Source of the DNA: Streptosporangium canum
GTDB lineage: Bacteria > Actinomycetota > Actinomycetes > Streptosporangiales > Streptosporangiaceae
Direction: 5' to 3'
Assembly: GCF_900113865.1 (NCBI RefSeq)
Contig: NZ_FOQY01000012.1
Coordinates: 1-64,000, forward strand
Length of the DNA stretch: 64,000 nucleotides
Shown here: piece by piece, positions 45,121 through 53,882 of the stretch
How positions within the stretch are numbered: position 1 is the stretch's first letter
How the letters are laid out: every line of letters starts with the position of its first letter
Position numbers and translations under genes: made by a program
Notes under the pieces: generated by a model
What the model was told of the DNA's origin: nothing
Databases searched by the model: none
Seen by the model: the letters and a program-made list of their open reading frames with translations, nothing else

Positions 45121-47067
45121 GTGCCGCATGCGCAGCCGCTCAGGACGGGGGACCTCGACAGGCTCGGCGAATACGTGGTCGTCGGCCGCCTGGGGGAGGG
45201 CGGTCAGGGGGTGGTCTATCTCGGAGCGCACCCGGCGACCGGCTCCACGCCTTATGCGATCAAGCTGCTGCACGGCCCGCTCGGGGAGGACGAGGCGGTC
45301 TTCCTGCGTGAGGTCGAGCTCGCCAAGCAGGTCGCCCGCTTCTGCACCGCCCAGGTGATCGAGGCCGGACTGGCCGGTGACCGCCCCTTCATCGTCAGCG
45401 AATACGTCGACGGTCCGTCACTCCACCGTGAGGTCAGGGCCGGTGGACCCCGTGGGGGAGGCGCGCTGGAGCGGCTGGCCGTCGGCACGGCCACCGCGCT
45501 CGCGGCCATTCACCGGGCCGGGATCGTGCACCGCGACTTCAAGCCGCAGAACGTGCTGCTGGGCCCCGATGGGCCGAGGGTCATCGACTTCGGCCTGGCC
45601 AGGGCTCTGGACGCGGGAGCCACGCAGAGCGGTCGCGGTGCGGGCACCCCGGCCTACATGGCGCCCGAGCAGGTGGAGGGGGCCGAGATCCGCGCGGCGG
45701 CCGACGTCTTCTCCTGGGGCGCCACGGTCTGCTTCGCCGCCAACGCCCAGGCGCCGTTCGGACAGGACTCGATCGCGGCCGTGCTGCACCGCGTCCTCAC
45801 CGCCCCACCGGAGCTGGGCCGCCTGGACGGGCGGCTCGGCGAGCTGGTCGCCGGCTGCCTGGAGAAGGACCCCCGCAACCGCCCCACCAGCCGGGAGCTG
45901 CTGCTCGCGCTGCTCGGGGACGGCGACGTACGGCCGGCGGAACCGGGATCACCGCCGGCCGCGGGGCCGGCGGTGCCCGGCCTGCCGCCGGCGGTCCCGC
46001 CGGGTCCGGCTCCGCCCGGCCGCTTCCCCCCGGCGTCGCGCTTGCGCGACCTCGGCGGCGCACCCGATGAGTCCGCCGAACCGCGTACCCGGCCGGGGCG
46101 GGCGGCCACCAGGGCCTCGGTCGCGGTGTCGGGGGCGCTGCTGGTGAGCGCGGCCGTGCTGGTCGCGGTGCTCGTCCCGGCACTGAGCGGGAACGGCGAG
46201 CCGGTCGGTCCGGGCCGGCCGGGAGGGTCGGCGGCGGCGACCGGCGTCCGGTCCGGGCCCACCTCGCAGCCGGCCAGGGCGGCGCCCCCGGCCAGGCACC
46301 CGGCGGGCACGGGCGCCAGGAGCGCCCCTCTCCCGTCCCCGGACCCTTCGGCGCCCCCGGCCGTCGCCGGGGTCGCGGTGCCGGCGCTCGCCGGGCTGGA
46401 CCGTCCCGAGGCGCTGAGCCTGATCGAGAAGGCCGGCCTGGTCGCCGGAGTCCTCACCTCGGCCGACTCCGACCGCCGGGTCGGGCAGGTGCTCAGCAGC
46501 CGGCCGGAGGCGCGGACCGTGGTCGCCAGGGGGACCAGGATCGACCTGGAGGTCTCCGCGGGGGTCGCGGTGCCGGTGCTGGCCGGTCTCCCCAGGAGGC
46601 AGGCCGAGACCGCCCTCGTCCGGGCGGGGCTGGTCCCAGGTGAGATCACCGCGCGATGCTCGGCGGAGCCGGCGGGCCGGGTCCTCGCCAGCGCCCCCGG
46701 CGCGGCCGAGCGCGTCTCCTCGGGCAGCGCGGTGGCACTCGTCGTGTCCAGGCGCGGGGCCGAGGTGCCCTCGGTCGTCGGTCAGCGGGAGGCGGACGCG
46801 CGGAGCGCGCTCAGCGCGGCGGGCTTCGCCGTACGGGTGCGCCCCCGGCTCGTCGGCGACCCGTCGCGGTCCGGTGTGGTGCTGGCGCAGGGCGGGGCGT
46901 CCGGCCCGTGTGCCCGGCCGGACGCCGTGGTCGTGATCACGGTCGGCGTCGAGGGGCAGACCGGCCCCGGCCCCGATCCCGATCCCGATCCCGGCGAGAC
47001 GACGGTCCCCGTGGACCCGACGGTCACGGACCGGCCCGGCCGCGCCAGGGACGTGCTGCCGGGCTGA
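45121..47067 (+). CDS. Ser/Thr protein kinase with three PASTA domains (PknB-like)
   Basis: Protein of 648 residues from a GTG after GGGAGGGGAGG. The kinase domain (about 18-270) has GEGGQGVV, Lys48, catalytic Asp139 (VHRDFKPQN) and DFG at 156-158. A proline-rich linker leads to one membrane helix (about 325-350). Three extracellular PASTA repeats (from about 415, 480 and 548) follow, with VPALAGLDRPEALSLIEKAG as the first. A (DP)n and TTVP tail closes the protein. PASTA kinases bind muropeptides or lipid II and coordinate cell-wall growth. It is paralogous to the preceding kinase; its family is related to PknB, but it is not in the usual cell-division gene cluster. Confidence 0.9.
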   Translation: MPHAQPLRTGDLDRLGEYVVVGRLGEGGQGVVYLGAHPATGSTPYAIKLLHGPLGEDEAVFLREVELAKQVARFCTAQVIEAGLAGDRPFIVSEYVDGPSLHREVRAGGPRGGGALERLAVGTATALAAIHRAGIVHRDFKPQNVLLGPDGPRVIDFGLARALDAGATQSGRGAGTPAYMAPEQVEGAEIRAAADVFSWGATVCFAANAQAPFGQDSIAAVLHRVLTAPPELGRLDGRLGELVAGCLEKDPRNRPTSRELLLALLGDGDVRPAEPGSPPAAGPAVPGLPPAVPPGPAPPGRFPPASRLRDLGGAPDESAEPRTRPGRAATRASVAVSGALLVSAAVLVAVLVPALSGNGEPVGPGRPGGSAAATGVRSGPTSQPARAAPPARHPAGTGARSAPLPSPDPSAPPAVAGVAVPALAGLDRPEALSLIEKAGLVAGVLTSADSDRRVGQVLSSRPEARTVVARGTRIDLEVSAGVAVPVLAGLPRRQAETALVRAGLVPGEITARCSAEPAGRVLASAPGAAERVSSGSAVALVVSRRGAEVPSVVGQREADARSALSAAGFAVRVRPRLVGDPSRSGVVLAQGGASGPCARPDAVVVITVGVEGQTGPGPDPDPDPGETTVPVDPTVTDRPGRARDVLPG

Positions 47068-47070
47068 GAG

Positions 47071-47104
47071 GCCGGGACGGAATCATCGGACGCCGCGTCC
47101 CGGC
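47071..47104. terminator. Convergent terminator between the PASTA kinase and SDR genes
   Basis: GCCGGGACG (47071-47079) pairs with CGTCCCGGC (47096-47104) around a 16-base loop, a few bases after the kinase stop. Confidence 0.7.
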
Positions 47105-47136
47105 TCCGCTCCGGGAAGATCCCAGCCGTGTGCGGT

Positions 47137-47895
47137 TCAGGCGGTGGCGCCTCCGTCGATGACCAGGTCGTGTCCGACGGTGAAGCCCGCTTCGGGCGAT
47201 GCGAGCCAGAGCACCGCGGAGGCCGCTTCGGCGAGCGTTCCGACCCTGCCGATCGGCAGCGCGTCCTTCATCCGTTCGGTGCGGGCGTCCTCACTCTCAC
47301 CCGGCCGCAGGGACATGGTGGTGTCGACGGGGCCAGGGCTGATCGCATTGATGCGGATGCCCTGTCCGATGCACTCCCTTGCCGCCGCGCGGCTCAGCGC
47401 GCTCACGGCCGCCTTCGAGGCCGCGTAGGCGCCGAGGAACGGCAGGCGCATGTGTGCGCCCAGGTTGGAGGCCGTATTGACGATGACGCCGCCGCCGTTG
47501 ACGCGCATGTGCGCGATCTGGTGTTTCATGCTGAGGAAGACGCCGGTCAGGTTCACGGCGATCAGGTGGTCCCAGGCCGCCTCGTCCATGTCGGCGAGCG
47601 GTCCGGCCTCGAAAACTCCCGCGTTGTTGAAGGCGATGTGCAGGCCACCGTGACGCTCCACGGTGGTCGTGACGAGCCGGGCGACGTCCCGGGAGGAGGA
47701 GACGTCGGCGGTGACGGCGCCGGCCCGGCCTCCTTCGGCCTCGATCAGGTCCACGGTCTCCCGCAGGGGATCGGCGTTGCGTCCGGCGACCACCACGGTC
47801 GCGCCCTCCCGGGCGAAGGCGAGCGCGCCGGCCCTGCCGATGCCGGAACCTCCACCGCTGATCAGGACTACCTTGCCGGTGAAACGTGAGGTCAT
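47137..47895 (-). CDS. Short-chain dehydrogenase/reductase (SDR)
   Basis: Protein of 252 residues of the classical SDR type. It has the cofactor loop SGGGSGIGRAGALAFA, the NNAGV strand near residue 90, Ser143, Tyr157 and Lys161 (GAYAASKAAVSAL), and the INAISPGPVDT motif. It oxidises or reduces an alcohol/ketone with NAD(P)H. It follows an MFS transporter gene by 16 bases in one leftward operon. That pairing suggests export or detoxification of a modified compound. The substrate is unknown. Confidence 0.9.
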   Translation of the reverse strand: MTSRFTGKVVLISGGGSGIGRAGALAFAREGATVVVAGRNADPLRETVDLIEAEGGRAGAVTADVSSSRDVARLVTTTVERHGGLHIAFNNAGVFEAGPLADMDEAAWDHLIAVNLTGVFLSMKHQIAHMRVNGGGVIVNTASNLGAHMRLPFLGAYAASKAAVSALSRAAARECIGQGIRINAISPGPVDTTMSLRPGESEDARTERMKDALPIGRVGTLAEAASAVLWLASPEAGFTVGHDLVIDGGATA

Positions 47896-47911
47896 TCCGA
47901 TTTTCCTTTAC

Positions 47912-49252
47912 TTATTCGGCGCGGCGCATGCGCGCCGCGAACAGGGCGGTGACGAGCAGGGCGATCGCCGCGACGCGCAGTGCGAAGGCATAGCCGCTCG
48001 CCGGGTGAGGTGAGTAGGCGGTGGCGAGGGAGACCAGCACCGTGAGACCGAGCGGAGGGCCGATCTCCATGGCGGTGTTCAGCAGTCCGCCGGCCAGGCC
48101 GGCCTGGTCCTCTCGCACGTCCCGCAGCGTGGCGAGCGTGGCGGCCGAGAACGTCAAGCCGGCTCCGAGGGGAAAGACGACCAGTCCGGCATACGGCATG
48201 TCGAGGAGGCTGAGCAGCGACAGGCCGGCGGCCGCTGTCACCAGCCCGATCGCCAGCACGCGGTGGATCGTCAGCCGAGCCATGAGCCGTCCGGCCAGGG
48301 AACCGGAGGCCAGAACGGCCGGAGCGGGCAGCAGGAAGGCGGCCGATGTCTGCAGCGCGGACAGGCCGCGCACCTCCTGCAGGTAGAGGGAGAGCAGGTA
48401 GAACCCGGTGGCCATCGCCCCGGCGCACGCCGTCACGGCGATCAGGGGCAGCGCCCGCCTGCCCAGGAAGGGCAACGGCGTCAACGGGGCGGAGGAGCGC
48501 CGCTCGGCCAGTCCGAACAGGACGAGCAGTGCGACGCCGCCGAAGGCCATCCAGCCGGAGTAGTGCAGCCCGTAGATCAGCGCGACCAGTCCGGCGGTCG
48601 ACAGCATCGCGCCGAGCCAGTCGATGCGCCCCCGGACCGGTGGGCCGTCCGCGGGGAAGAGCCGGGTGGCCGCGGGCGCCGCGACGGCTGAGATCACCAC
48701 GGGGGCCAGGAAGACCCAGCGCCACGACACCCAGGTGATCACCACACCTGACAGCACGGTCCCCAGCGTCGCGCCGGCGCCGCTCAACACGCCCCACATC
48801 GCCATGGCTCGTCCTCGGCGATGCGGGTCGGGGAACACCGCGCCCACCAGTGCCATCGCCGCCGGTGCCGTCAGCGCCGCGCCGACCCCTTGGGCGAACC
48901 GGGCGATCTGCAGCATGCCCAGCCACGGGGCGAGGCCGGCCGCCGCCGAGGCGAGACCGAAGACGGCCATGCCGGTGACGAACAGCCTTCTCCGCCCCAG
49001 CGAGTCCGCCAGCCGTCCGCCGAGCAACAGCAGCCCGCCGAAGGCCAGGCCATAAGCGGAGGTGACGAGCACCATCCCCGCGTCGTCGACATGCAGGTCC
49101 CGCTGGACGACGGGCAACGCCACGGTGATCACCGTGATCGTCGCGATGAGCGTGACCTGCACGGTCCCGAGCAGGGCGAACGCCGTCACCCCAGCACTCC
49201 GATCTGGATCGATCGTTCTGTTATGAGTGTGTGCGACATCGCTTCTCGTCAC
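47912..49252 (-). CDS. MFS transporter (DHA-type)
   Basis: Protein of 446 residues from a GTG giving VTRSDVAHTHNR after GAGGGAG; a longer in-frame reading upstream belongs to a regulator relic. About twelve to fourteen helices begin at AGVTAFALLGTVQVTLIATI. Motif A is GGRLADSLGRRR, and SGAGATLGTVLSGVV is the motif-C area. It is probably a proton-coupled efflux pump. The palindrome AGTGATCACT lies directly before the start codon. The SDR gene follows in the same operon, and a truncated TetR remnant lies just upstream. Confidence 0.85.
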   Translation of the reverse strand: MTRSDVAHTHNRTIDPDRSAGVTAFALLGTVQVTLIATITVITVALPVVQRDLHVDDAGMVLVTSAYGLAFGGLLLLGGRLADSLGRRRLFVTGMAVFGLASAAAGLAPWLGMLQIARFAQGVGAALTAPAAMALVGAVFPDPHRRGRAMAMWGVLSGAGATLGTVLSGVVITWVSWRWVFLAPVVISAVAAPAATRLFPADGPPVRGRIDWLGAMLSTAGLVALIYGLHYSGWMAFGGVALLVLFGLAERRSSAPLTPLPFLGRRALPLIAVTACAGAMATGFYLLSLYLQEVRGLSALQTSAAFLLPAPAVLASGSLAGRLMARLTIHRVLAIGLVTAAAGLSLLSLLDMPYAGLVVFPLGAGLTFSAATLATLRDVREDQAGLAGGLLNTAMEIGPPLGLTVLVSLATAYSPHPASGYAFALRVAAIALLVTALFAARMRRAE

Positions 49253-49360
49253 AGTGATCACTCCCTCGGTTCGGTACGGCCGGCGCGTGCGCGGCGGCGT
49301 CACGCAACCCGCCGGGCTCGGGATGCGCATGTCCGAGAATGCGCATGCCCTGCGGTGGGA

Positions 49361-49480
49361 CGGCAGGTGCTGGACCAGGTCGGCCATGGAGGTCGCCTCG
49401 TAGCCCCGTTCCCGGAGTGGCTCCAACGCCTTCTGTGGATCCGCGTCCGGATCGAACCGCTCCGTCCTTGCCGCAGGCCA
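49361..49480 (-). pseudogene. Truncated TetR-family regulator relic
   Basis: The minus strand reads ARTERFDPDADPQKALEPLR followed by ERGYEATSMADLVQHL, the start of a TetR helix-turn-helix. It has no start codon, the recognition helix that should follow QHL is missing, and the sequence turns into unrelated codons leading into the MFS gene. It is probably the remnant of the MFS operon's regulator, deleted after about 40 codons. Confidence 0.65.
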
Positions 49481-49647
49481 AAGCCTAACCGTATCTAGAT
49501 CGGACGGTCAAATATCGATGACGGCTTCCTCGGCTGCATGGCTGCCAGGCCGAACCTGGGCGGATCCCCGCCCGGGGGAAGGGGAAGGGGATGGCGCCGG
49601 CGTGCTCGGCGTGGTGCCGGCCGTGGCCGTGCGACGCGGCCTCCGTG
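49481..49647. other. Spacer with no recognised feature
   Basis: A short AT-richer segment (around 49481-49520) may hold the promoter of the lost regulator. I see no gene or clear hairpin. Confidence 0.4.
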
Positions 49648-50193
49648 TCAGGCCGAGGGGCCGTACAGGGCGGAGGCGGCGGTGAGCAGGTGCTCCCGGA
49701 CGACCTCCTCCGGCAGGTCGATCGTCTTGACCACGACGCCCTGCAGCGCGCCCAGGAGCGCCCAGGCGCGTACCCGTCGGCCGGGGTCCGCGTCCGGTGC
49801 GGCCAGGCGGGTGTAGATCGCGTCCCGGAAGGCGCGGATGACCTCGCCGGGGGAGCCGGGCGGGGCGTCGTCGGCGCCGCTGATGTCCTCCATGATCAGA
49901 CGGACGATGGCCCGGTGCCGGACCGTGAAGGTCACCAGCGCCTCGACGAACGCGCGCTCGCCGTCGAAGCCGGTCTCGAACAGGGCCACGATGTCCTCGG
50001 CGGCGGGTGCGATCAGCTCGGCGGCCAGCCGGTCCTTCGGATGGAAGTGGTAGGCGACGGCGGTCTTCGTCAGCCCGACGGCCGAGGCGATGTCGGCCAG
50101 CGAGGTCGCGGCGTAGCCGCGCTCGGCGAAGAGCTGGCGGGCGGCCTCAAGAATGCGGCTACGCGTGTCGTAGCCGTGCTCAAGTGTGGTCAT
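49648..50193 (-). CDS. TetR-family regulator
   Basis: Protein of 181 residues. The helix-turn-helix lies at residues about 10-56 (TRSRILEAARQLFAERGYAA then TSLADIASAVGLTKTAVAYHF). The C-terminal ligand domain is helical, with HRAIVRLIMEDIS near residue 95. It is divergent from an MMPL-family transporter gene, with a strong double palindrome in the 125-bp gap. It probably represses the transporter and itself. Confidence 0.88.
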   Translation of the reverse strand: MTTLEHGYDTRSRILEAARQLFAERGYAATSLADIASAVGLTKTAVAYHFHPKDRLAAELIAPAAEDIVALFETGFDGERAFVEALVTFTVRHRAIVRLIMEDISGADDAPPGSPGEVIRAFRDAIYTRLAAPDADPGRRVRAWALLGALQGVVVKTIDLPEEVVREHLLTAASALYGPSA

Positions 50194-50258
50194 CGTCTCA
50201 TTCCCGAACGGTCTAGAGCATTCCGGGTATGTCCGCGCCTACGCTTTCATCATAGGTT

Positions 50259-50279
50259 CTGTACGCCCGTACAGTACGG
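50259..50279. promoter_or_regulatory. TetR operator in the TetR/MMPL divergent region
   Basis: CTGTACG-CC-CGTACAG (50259-50274) overlaps CCGTAC-A-GTACGG (50267-50279), giving two interlocked perfect palindromes 40-60 bases upstream of the MMPL start. This is the expected form and place for the neighbouring TetR protein to bind. Confidence 0.65.
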
Positions 50280-50318
50280 CGTTTCAGGCACATTTCAGAC
50301 TTAATGGGGCGGTTGCCG

Positions 50319-52559
50319 ATGTCTGGTCTGCTGGGACGACTGGGAAGCTGGTGCGCGAGGCACGGCAGGATCGTGCTGGCACTGTGGGTGGCCGCCGCCG
50401 TGCTGCTGACCGCGGGCTCGATCGTGTTCGCCGGTCCGGTGAGCAACAACGTGACCATACCCGGCACGGACGCGCAGCGGGCCCACGACCTGATGCGCGA
50501 CGGCTTCGGCCCCGGCTACGACCCGGGGGGCACGGTCCAGATCGTGCTCTACTCCCCGGACGGCCCCCTCACCTTCCAGCGCCGGGTGCGCGCGGTCCAC
50601 CGGGCGATGGACGAGATCCGCCGGGTCCCGCACGTGGCGGAGGTCCAGTCCCCCTACCGGGTCGGCGGCCTGGCGCCCAGCCTGGAGATCGGCCTCATCA
50701 CGGTCAGGCTCAAGGGCCACGACAACGGCAAGCTGGCCGAGACCACCCGGATGCTCTCCGAGGCGGCCGAGCCCGTGCGCGCACTCGGCGTGGAGGCGGT
50801 TCCCGCCGACGCGTCCACCCCGGCGGACAAGGAGATCAAGACCGGGACCAGCGAGATCATCGGCGTGGTCTGCGCGCTGCTGGTGCTGCTGTTCGCCTTC
50901 GGCACGCTGGTGGCCGCGATGATCCCGATCTTCACGGCGCTGGTCAGCATCGCGACCGGCCTGGGGGTGATCAGCCTGCTCGGCCACGTCGTGGACGTCC
51001 CCAAGCAGGCCTCCATCATGGCGACGATGATCGGCCTCGGCGTCGGCATCGACTATGCGCTCTTCCTGCTCAGCAGGTACCGCAGGCTGCTGGCCGACGG
51101 CCTGCCGGTGCACGACGCGGTGCGCCGGACGGTCGCGAGTTCGGGCGGCGCGGTGGTGTTCGCCGGCGGCACGGTGATCATCGCGCTCAGCGCGCTGCTG
51201 CTCGGCGGCTTCCCCATGCTGCAGACGCTCGGCTGGATCACCGGCATCTCGGTCGTCTGCGCGGTGCTCACCTCCATCACCCTCGTCCCCGCCCTGCTCG
51301 GCCTGCTCGGGCACCGGGTCAACGCGCTGCGGCTGCCCTTCATGGGCCGGCGCAAGCGGGCGGACGAGGCCGCGGGCTGGAGCGCCCTGGGGGTCTGGGT
51401 CTCGAAGCGGCCCTGGAGCGTGCTCGCGCTCAGCGTCGCCGTCCTCGCCGCGCTGACCGCGCCCGCCCTCGCGCTCAAGCTCGGCCCGCTGGACGACGGC
51501 TACGGTGACAGGGACACCGCCGCCCGCCGCTCCTACGAGCTCATGCAGGCCGGATTCGGGCCCGGGATCAACGGGCCGCTGATCGTGGTCGCCTCCCTCG
51601 ACGAGAAGGTCGTCGACCGCGACCCCGCGCCCGCCGTACTCCGGCTCCTGAAGGAGGAGGCCGGCGCGGTCGAGGGGGTGGCCCACGTCGGCGAGCCCGT
51701 GCTGAACGACGGCGGCACCGCCGTGCTGGTCCAGGCCGTCACCGCGTACGCGCCCAGCGATCCTCGGGCGCTGGCGGTGGTCGAGGACATGCGGGCGATC
51801 CGGGTTGCGGGGGCGCGGGTGCACGTGGGCGGCGAGGTGGCCGCCATGTCCGACGCGAGTGCCAGGATCGCCGACCGCACCCCGCTGGTCGTCGGCGTCG
51901 TGGTGCTGCTCAGCGCGTTGCTGCTGCTCCTGGCGTTCCGGTCGCCGGTGGTCGCGATCAAGGCCGCGCTGATGAACCTGGTCTCGCTCGGCGCCGCGTT
52001 CGGCGCGCTCTCGCTGGTCTTCTCCCTCGGACTGGGCAGCGGGCTGGTCGGCATGGACCCGCCGGTGGGCGCGGACGACTCCTACCTGACCACGCTGTTC
52101 TTCACGGTGCCGATCGACAGCTACATCCCGCTGATGCTGTTCGCGGTGCTGTTCGGCCTGTCGATGGACTACGAGGTCTTCCTGCTCACCGCCGTACGGC
52201 AGGCGTATCTGAGGCACGGCGACAACCGCAGGGCGGTGGCCGAGGGGCTGGGCGCGACCGGCCGGGTCATCACCTCCGCCGCCCTGATCATGGTCGCCGT
52301 GTTCGTCGCCTTCATCGCCTACCCCGATCCCATGGTCAAGATCTTCGGTGTCGGCCTGGCGGTGGCCGTGGCGGTGGACGCCACCGTCATCCGGGGCTTC
52401 CTGGTCCCGGCCACCATGGTCCTGCTCGGCAGGTTCAACTGGTGGTGCCCCGGGTGGCTGGACCGGATCCTGCCCAACCTCTCCATCGAGGGACACGAGG
52501 AGGAGGAGTCCTCCGCCGAGGAGCCCCGCAAGGAGCTCGTCGTCGCCGGCCACGGCTGA
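50319..52559 (+). CDS. MMPL-family RND transporter
   Basis: Protein of 746 residues if started at the ATG giving MSGLLGRLGSWCARHGRIV, six bases after GGGGCGG; an ATG five codons earlier is possible. Two repeats each contain one membrane helix, an extracytoplasmic loop and five further helices. GLGVGIDYALFLLSRYR (about residue 245) and FGLSMDYEVFLLTAVR (about 612) are the conserved proton-relay helices with Asp-Tyr pairs. It exports lipids or drugs by proton motive force. Its end is 3 bases from the convergent alcohol dehydrogenase stop. Confidence 0.92.
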   Translation: MSGLLGRLGSWCARHGRIVLALWVAAAVLLTAGSIVFAGPVSNNVTIPGTDAQRAHDLMRDGFGPGYDPGGTVQIVLYSPDGPLTFQRRVRAVHRAMDEIRRVPHVAEVQSPYRVGGLAPSLEIGLITVRLKGHDNGKLAETTRMLSEAAEPVRALGVEAVPADASTPADKEIKTGTSEIIGVVCALLVLLFAFGTLVAAMIPIFTALVSIATGLGVISLLGHVVDVPKQASIMATMIGLGVGIDYALFLLSRYRRLLADGLPVHDAVRRTVASSGGAVVFAGGTVIIALSALLLGGFPMLQTLGWITGISVVCAVLTSITLVPALLGLLGHRVNALRLPFMGRRKRADEAAGWSALGVWVSKRPWSVLALSVAVLAALTAPALALKLGPLDDGYGDRDTAARRSYELMQAGFGPGINGPLIVVASLDEKVVDRDPAPAVLRLLKEEAGAVEGVAHVGEPVLNDGGTAVLVQAVTAYAPSDPRALAVVEDMRAIRVAGARVHVGGEVAAMSDASARIADRTPLVVGVVVLLSALLLLLAFRSPVVAIKAALMNLVSLGAAFGALSLVFSLGLGSGLVGMDPPVGADDSYLTTLFFTVPIDSYIPLMLFAVLFGLSMDYEVFLLTAVRQAYLRHGDNRRAVAEGLGATGRVITSAALIMVAVFVAFIAYPDPMVKIFGVGLAVAVAVDATVIRGFLVPATMVLLGRFNWWCPGWLDRILPNLSIEGHEEEESSAEEPRKELVVAGHG

Positions 52560-52562
52560 CCG

Positions 52563-53666
52563 TCAGTCGAAGACGATCACGCTGCGGGCCACCGCGCCCT
52601 CGCGGACGTGGCGGATCGCCTCGTTGACGTCCTCCAGCGGCACGCGCTCGCTGACCAGGCGGTCGAGGTCGAGACGGCCGCGCAGGTACTGCTCGGCGAG
52701 CATGGGCAGGTCGCGGAGCGGCGCGGCGTCGCCGCCCTGGGTGCCCATCAGGCGCCGGGAGGCGAACAGCAGGCCGGGCTCGATGGTGAGCGGCCGGCCC
52801 TGGGGCGGGCTGCCGACCATCACGGTCGTGCCGCCGGGCTGGGTGGCGGCGAAGGCGTCGCCGAGCACGCTGGGCACGCCGGTGACGTCGAAGGCGTAGT
52901 CCACGCCGCCCCGGACGATCTCGCCCACCTGCCGGGGCAGGTCGCCGGAGAGGATGGTGTGGGTGGCGCCGAACTCCCCGGCCAGCTTCAGCTTGGACTC
53001 GGCCACGTCGGCGCCGATGATGGTCGTGGCCCCGGCGAGCGCGGCGCCCTGGACCACGTTCAGTCCGACGCCTCCGCAGCCGACCACCAGCACGCTGGAG
53101 CCCGGCGTCACCCTGGCCACGTTCAGCACCGCGCCGACCCCGGTGACCACCCCGCAGGCCAGCAGGCACATGGTGTCGAACGGCGCCCTCTTGTCGATCT
53201 TCACGCACATCGGCTCGTTGACCACGGCGTACTCGGCGAACGAGCCGATGCCGATCATCGTCTTGGCGTCGGCGCCGTCCACCTTGATCCGGGTGGTGCC
53301 GTCGCGCATCGTGCCCATGATCGCGGCCGTCCGGGCCGGTCCGCCGCACAGGTGGAACCGGCCGCCGCCGCAGTTGCGGCAGCGCCCGCAGGCGCCGTTC
53401 ATCGCGATGATCACGTGGTCGCCCGGCCTGACCCCGGTCACGCCCGCGCCCGTGCTCTCCACGATCCCCGCGCTCTCGTGGCCGAGGACGAAGGGGGGCC
53501 GCCGCACCACCGGGCTCTTGCCGTCCAGTGCCTTGATGTCCGAGCCGCACACCCCGGACGCCTTGATCCTGACGCGGACCTCGCCCGGCCCGGGGTCGGC
53601 GACCTCGACCTCGCGGATCTCCAGCGCCGCCCCGAACTCGGTGAGTACGGCCGCGCGCATCAACAT
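52563..53666 (-). CDS. Zinc-dependent alcohol dehydrogenase (MDR family, class III-like)
   Basis: Protein of 367 residues from the ATG after GGGAG giving MLMRAAVLTEFG; the next ATG, two codons on, is possible. The catalytic zinc site is Cys40 (SGVCGSD) with His63-Glu64 (GHESAG). The structural zinc site is Cys93, Cys96, Cys99 and Cys107. The NAD site is VVGCGGVGLNVVQGA near residue 190. It oxidises an alcohol, with a layout close to NDMA-type or formaldehyde-related dehydrogenases. It is divergent from a Liv-type ABC operon and shares a control region with two palindromes. Confidence 0.9.
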   Translation of the reverse strand: MLMRAAVLTEFGAALEIREVEVADPGPGEVRVRIKASGVCGSDIKALDGKSPVVRRPPFVLGHESAGIVESTGAGVTGVRPGDHVIIAMNGACGRCRNCGGGRFHLCGGPARTAAIMGTMRDGTTRIKVDGADAKTMIGIGSFAEYAVVNEPMCVKIDKRAPFDTMCLLACGVVTGVGAVLNVARVTPGSSVLVVGCGGVGLNVVQGAALAGATTIIGADVAESKLKLAGEFGATHTILSGDLPRQVGEIVRGGVDYAFDVTGVPSVLGDAFAATQPGGTTVMVGSPPQGRPLTIEPGLLFASRRLMGTQGGDAAPLRDLPMLAEQYLRGRLDLDRLVSERVPLEDVNEAIRHVREGAVARSVIVFD

Positions 53667-53726
53667 CAGTCCGCTCCCGTCGCCGAGGACCCGTGCGCTC
53701 CGCACGCTAGCCGGGACCAGGCTCAT

Positions 53727-53742
53727 AAGCAAACATTTGCTT
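53727..53742. promoter_or_regulatory. Palindromic operator, CCAAGC family (site 2)
   Basis: AAGCAAA-CA-TTTGCTT is a perfect 7-bp-arm palindrome followed by GG. On the minus strand it reads CCAAGCAAATGTTTGCTT, related to the other CCAAGC sites. It lies 61-76 bases upstream of the alcohol dehydrogenase start. Confidence 0.6.
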
Positions 53743-53780
53743 GGTTTCCGGCGGCGCCGCAACTGCCGGGCGATGCTCCA

Positions 53781-53810
53781 TTGACACTCCGGAAGTGCCA
53801 AATCTACGCT
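53781..53810 (+). promoter_or_regulatory. Promoter of the Liv-type ABC operon
   Basis: A consensus TTGACA (53781-53786) is followed 18 bases later by TACGCT (53805-53810). Transcription would start near 53817, directly at the adjoining palindromic operator. Confidence 0.6.
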
Positions 53811-53817
53811 GACGAAA

Positions 53818-53833
53818 CCAAGCGAGCGCTAGG
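53818..53833. promoter_or_regulatory. Palindromic operator, CCAAGCG family (site 3)
   Basis: CCAAGCGAGCGCTAGG is symmetric in six of eight pairs and sits at the predicted transcription start of the ABC operon, a classical repressor position. It shares CCAAGCGNGCGCTAG with the site at 63704. Confidence 0.62.
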
Positions 53834-53882
53834 CCAAATTGCGGGCCGGGCGCGAGCCGCGCGGCACGGCAGGGAGTGATCC

